In this document: in pieces, positions 13,881-14,693 of the stretch
How positions within the stretch are numbered: position 1 is the stretch's first letter
Layout of the letters: each line of letters starts with the position of its first letter
Assembly (NCBI GenBank): GCA_003503995.1
Contig: DOCA01000230.1
Location: 5,961 to 20,653 of the forward strand
Source: Holosporales bacterium
Lineage (GTDB): Bacteria > Pseudomonadota > Alphaproteobacteria > Caedimonadales > UBA9215
Direction: 5' to 3'
Length of the DNA stretch: 14,693 nt
Translations under genes and position numbers: made by a program
Notes under the pieces: generated by a model
Told to the model about the DNA's origin: nothing
Database searches by the model: none
What the model saw: the letters and a program-made list of their open reading frames with translations, nothing else

Positions 13881-14693
13881 ATGAAAACACAACACACTCA
13901 GAACGTTAAAAATGGCATCTTGTGTATGATTTCGGCGATGTTTATTTTCGCCATTGTGAATGTTGCTGTTAAGGACCTAGCGAGTACCTATAGCGTGTGG
14001 CAAATTACTTTTTGCCGCTTTTTCTTTGTGCTATTTCCTGTTTTATATCTTCTTAAAAAAGAAGGGGGTAAGAGCGCTCTTAAACCCGTAAAATTTCATT
14101 TATTAGCGGCAACGGGCATCATCGGCTCGTTTGCGGTTTTTATCTTATTTAAAGCCTTTCAAACAGGGCGTCTTGCCGATGTAACGGCCCTTGCCTATTC
14201 TTCCATTCTGTTTGTAACAGCCCTTTCAGTTCCTTTTTTAAAAGAAGCAGTGGGATGGCGTCGTTGGGCTGCTGTTGCCGTTGGTTTTAGCGGTGTTTTA
14301 TTGATGGCTAACCCAGACATAGACTTTCAAATGGGTAGCCTGCTTGCCATTTGTTTCGCTTTTATGGATGCGGTGATTATGATTCTTTTGCGCATTTCAA
14401 CACGCTATAATGCTATTGGCACAACAGTTTTTTATATGGCTCTTTTTGCTGCACTCACCAGTTTCCCTTTTATGCTTATGGAGTTTTCTATGCCAACTAA
14501 TTGGATGGATTTTGCGTTATTGGCTTTTCTTGGTCTTGGAGGTGGTGTGGGGCAAATTTTTCTCACAAGAGCCTACAGCATTGCGCCGGCCGTTGCAGTT
14601 GCGCCCATGATTTATACCTCAATGATTTGGGGCGCTCTTTTTGGTATCTTTTTCTTTAAAGAGTCTTTAACGCTTCCCTTGGTATCTGGTGCT
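13881..14693 (+). CDS. EamA/DMT-superfamily permease (partial, 3' end outside the window)
   Basis: 271 codons are present and the frame is still open at the window edge; full members have about 290-300 residues, so little is missing. The protein is an inner-membrane metabolite transporter. Hydrophobic helices occur at about 12-30, 41-58, 73-90, 103-120, 128-143, 152-170, 182-200, 211-228 and 235-259. The two EamA halves are visible: each ends in a KE pair after a helix (K121-E122 and K260-E261), and the second half has the family segment 'GQIFLTRAYSIAPAVAVAPMIYTSMIWGALFG'. Substrate cannot be told from sequence; relatives export amino acids or import S-adenosylmethionine or similar metabolites in intracellular bacteria. 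The ATG follows a purine-rich leader. Confidence 0.9.
   Translation, partial: MKTQHTQNVKNGILCMISAMFIFAIVNVAVKDLASTYSVWQITFCRFFFVLFPVLYLLKKEGGKSALKPVKFHLLAATGIIGSFAVFILFKAFQTGRLADVTALAYSSILFVTALSVPFLKEAVGWRRWAAVAVGFSGVLLMANPDIDFQMGSLLAICFAFMDAVIMILLRISTRYNAIGTTVFYMALFAALTSFPFMLMEFSMPTNWMDFALLAFLGLGGGVGQIFLTRAYSIAPAVAVAPMIYTSMIWGALFGIFFFKESLTLPLVSGA

Overview
The window looks like a chromosomal segment of an AT-rich alphaproteobacterium. The dnaN-recF-gyrB order, a UAG/UAA-dominated set of stop codons and a DMT permease next to tolB would suit a host-associated lineage such as Holosporales. That placement is inference; no search was possible.

Layout. (1) Positions 1-135: the tail of a dispersed intergenic repeat, then a tRNA-Gln(CTG) gene on the + strand. 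(2) Positions 201-2894, minus strand: a compact, more AT-rich three-gene operon read from 2894 down to 201. It encodes an HNH nuclease with a C-terminal adaptor domain, a 73-aa winged-helix-like middle component, and a DUF2326-type coiled-coil ABC ATPase. This is the gene set of an ABC-three-component (ABC-3C) conflict/defence system and is the main accessory element here. (3) Positions 3119-8300, + strand: dnaN, a 394-base spacer with imperfect repeats and hairpins, then recF and gyrB 15 bases apart. (4) Positions 8314-8670: a short signal-peptide ORF whose frame runs on through two in-frame TGA codons until it overlaps idi. It is probably a pseudogene. (5) Positions 8657-11131: type I isopentenyl-diphosphate isomerase and a bifunctional class A penicillin-binding protein, separated in the same frame by one TAA. 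(6) Positions 11207-12289: a 3-hydroxyisobutyryl-CoA hydrolase-like protein. (7) Positions 12343-13710: a good sigma-70-type promoter and tolB. (8) Positions 13711-13880: a palindromic, dispersed intergenic element sharing its right end with positions 1-37. (9) Position 13881 to the window end: the 5' part of an EamA/DMT-family permease, cut by the window edge.

How the genes fit together. dnaN (sliding clamp), recF (gap repair) and gyrB (topology) form a DNA-replication and maintenance block. idi supplies isoprenoid precursors, which feed undecaprenyl phosphate, the carrier lipid for the peptidoglycan that the adjacent PBP polymerises. TolB acts at the same envelope. The ABC-3C operon lies between a tRNA gene and dnaN on the opposite strand and reads as an acquired cassette. 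The strongest leads outside it are the double-TGA gene after gyrB, the repeat family at 1-37 and 13743-13853, and the structured spacer before recF.
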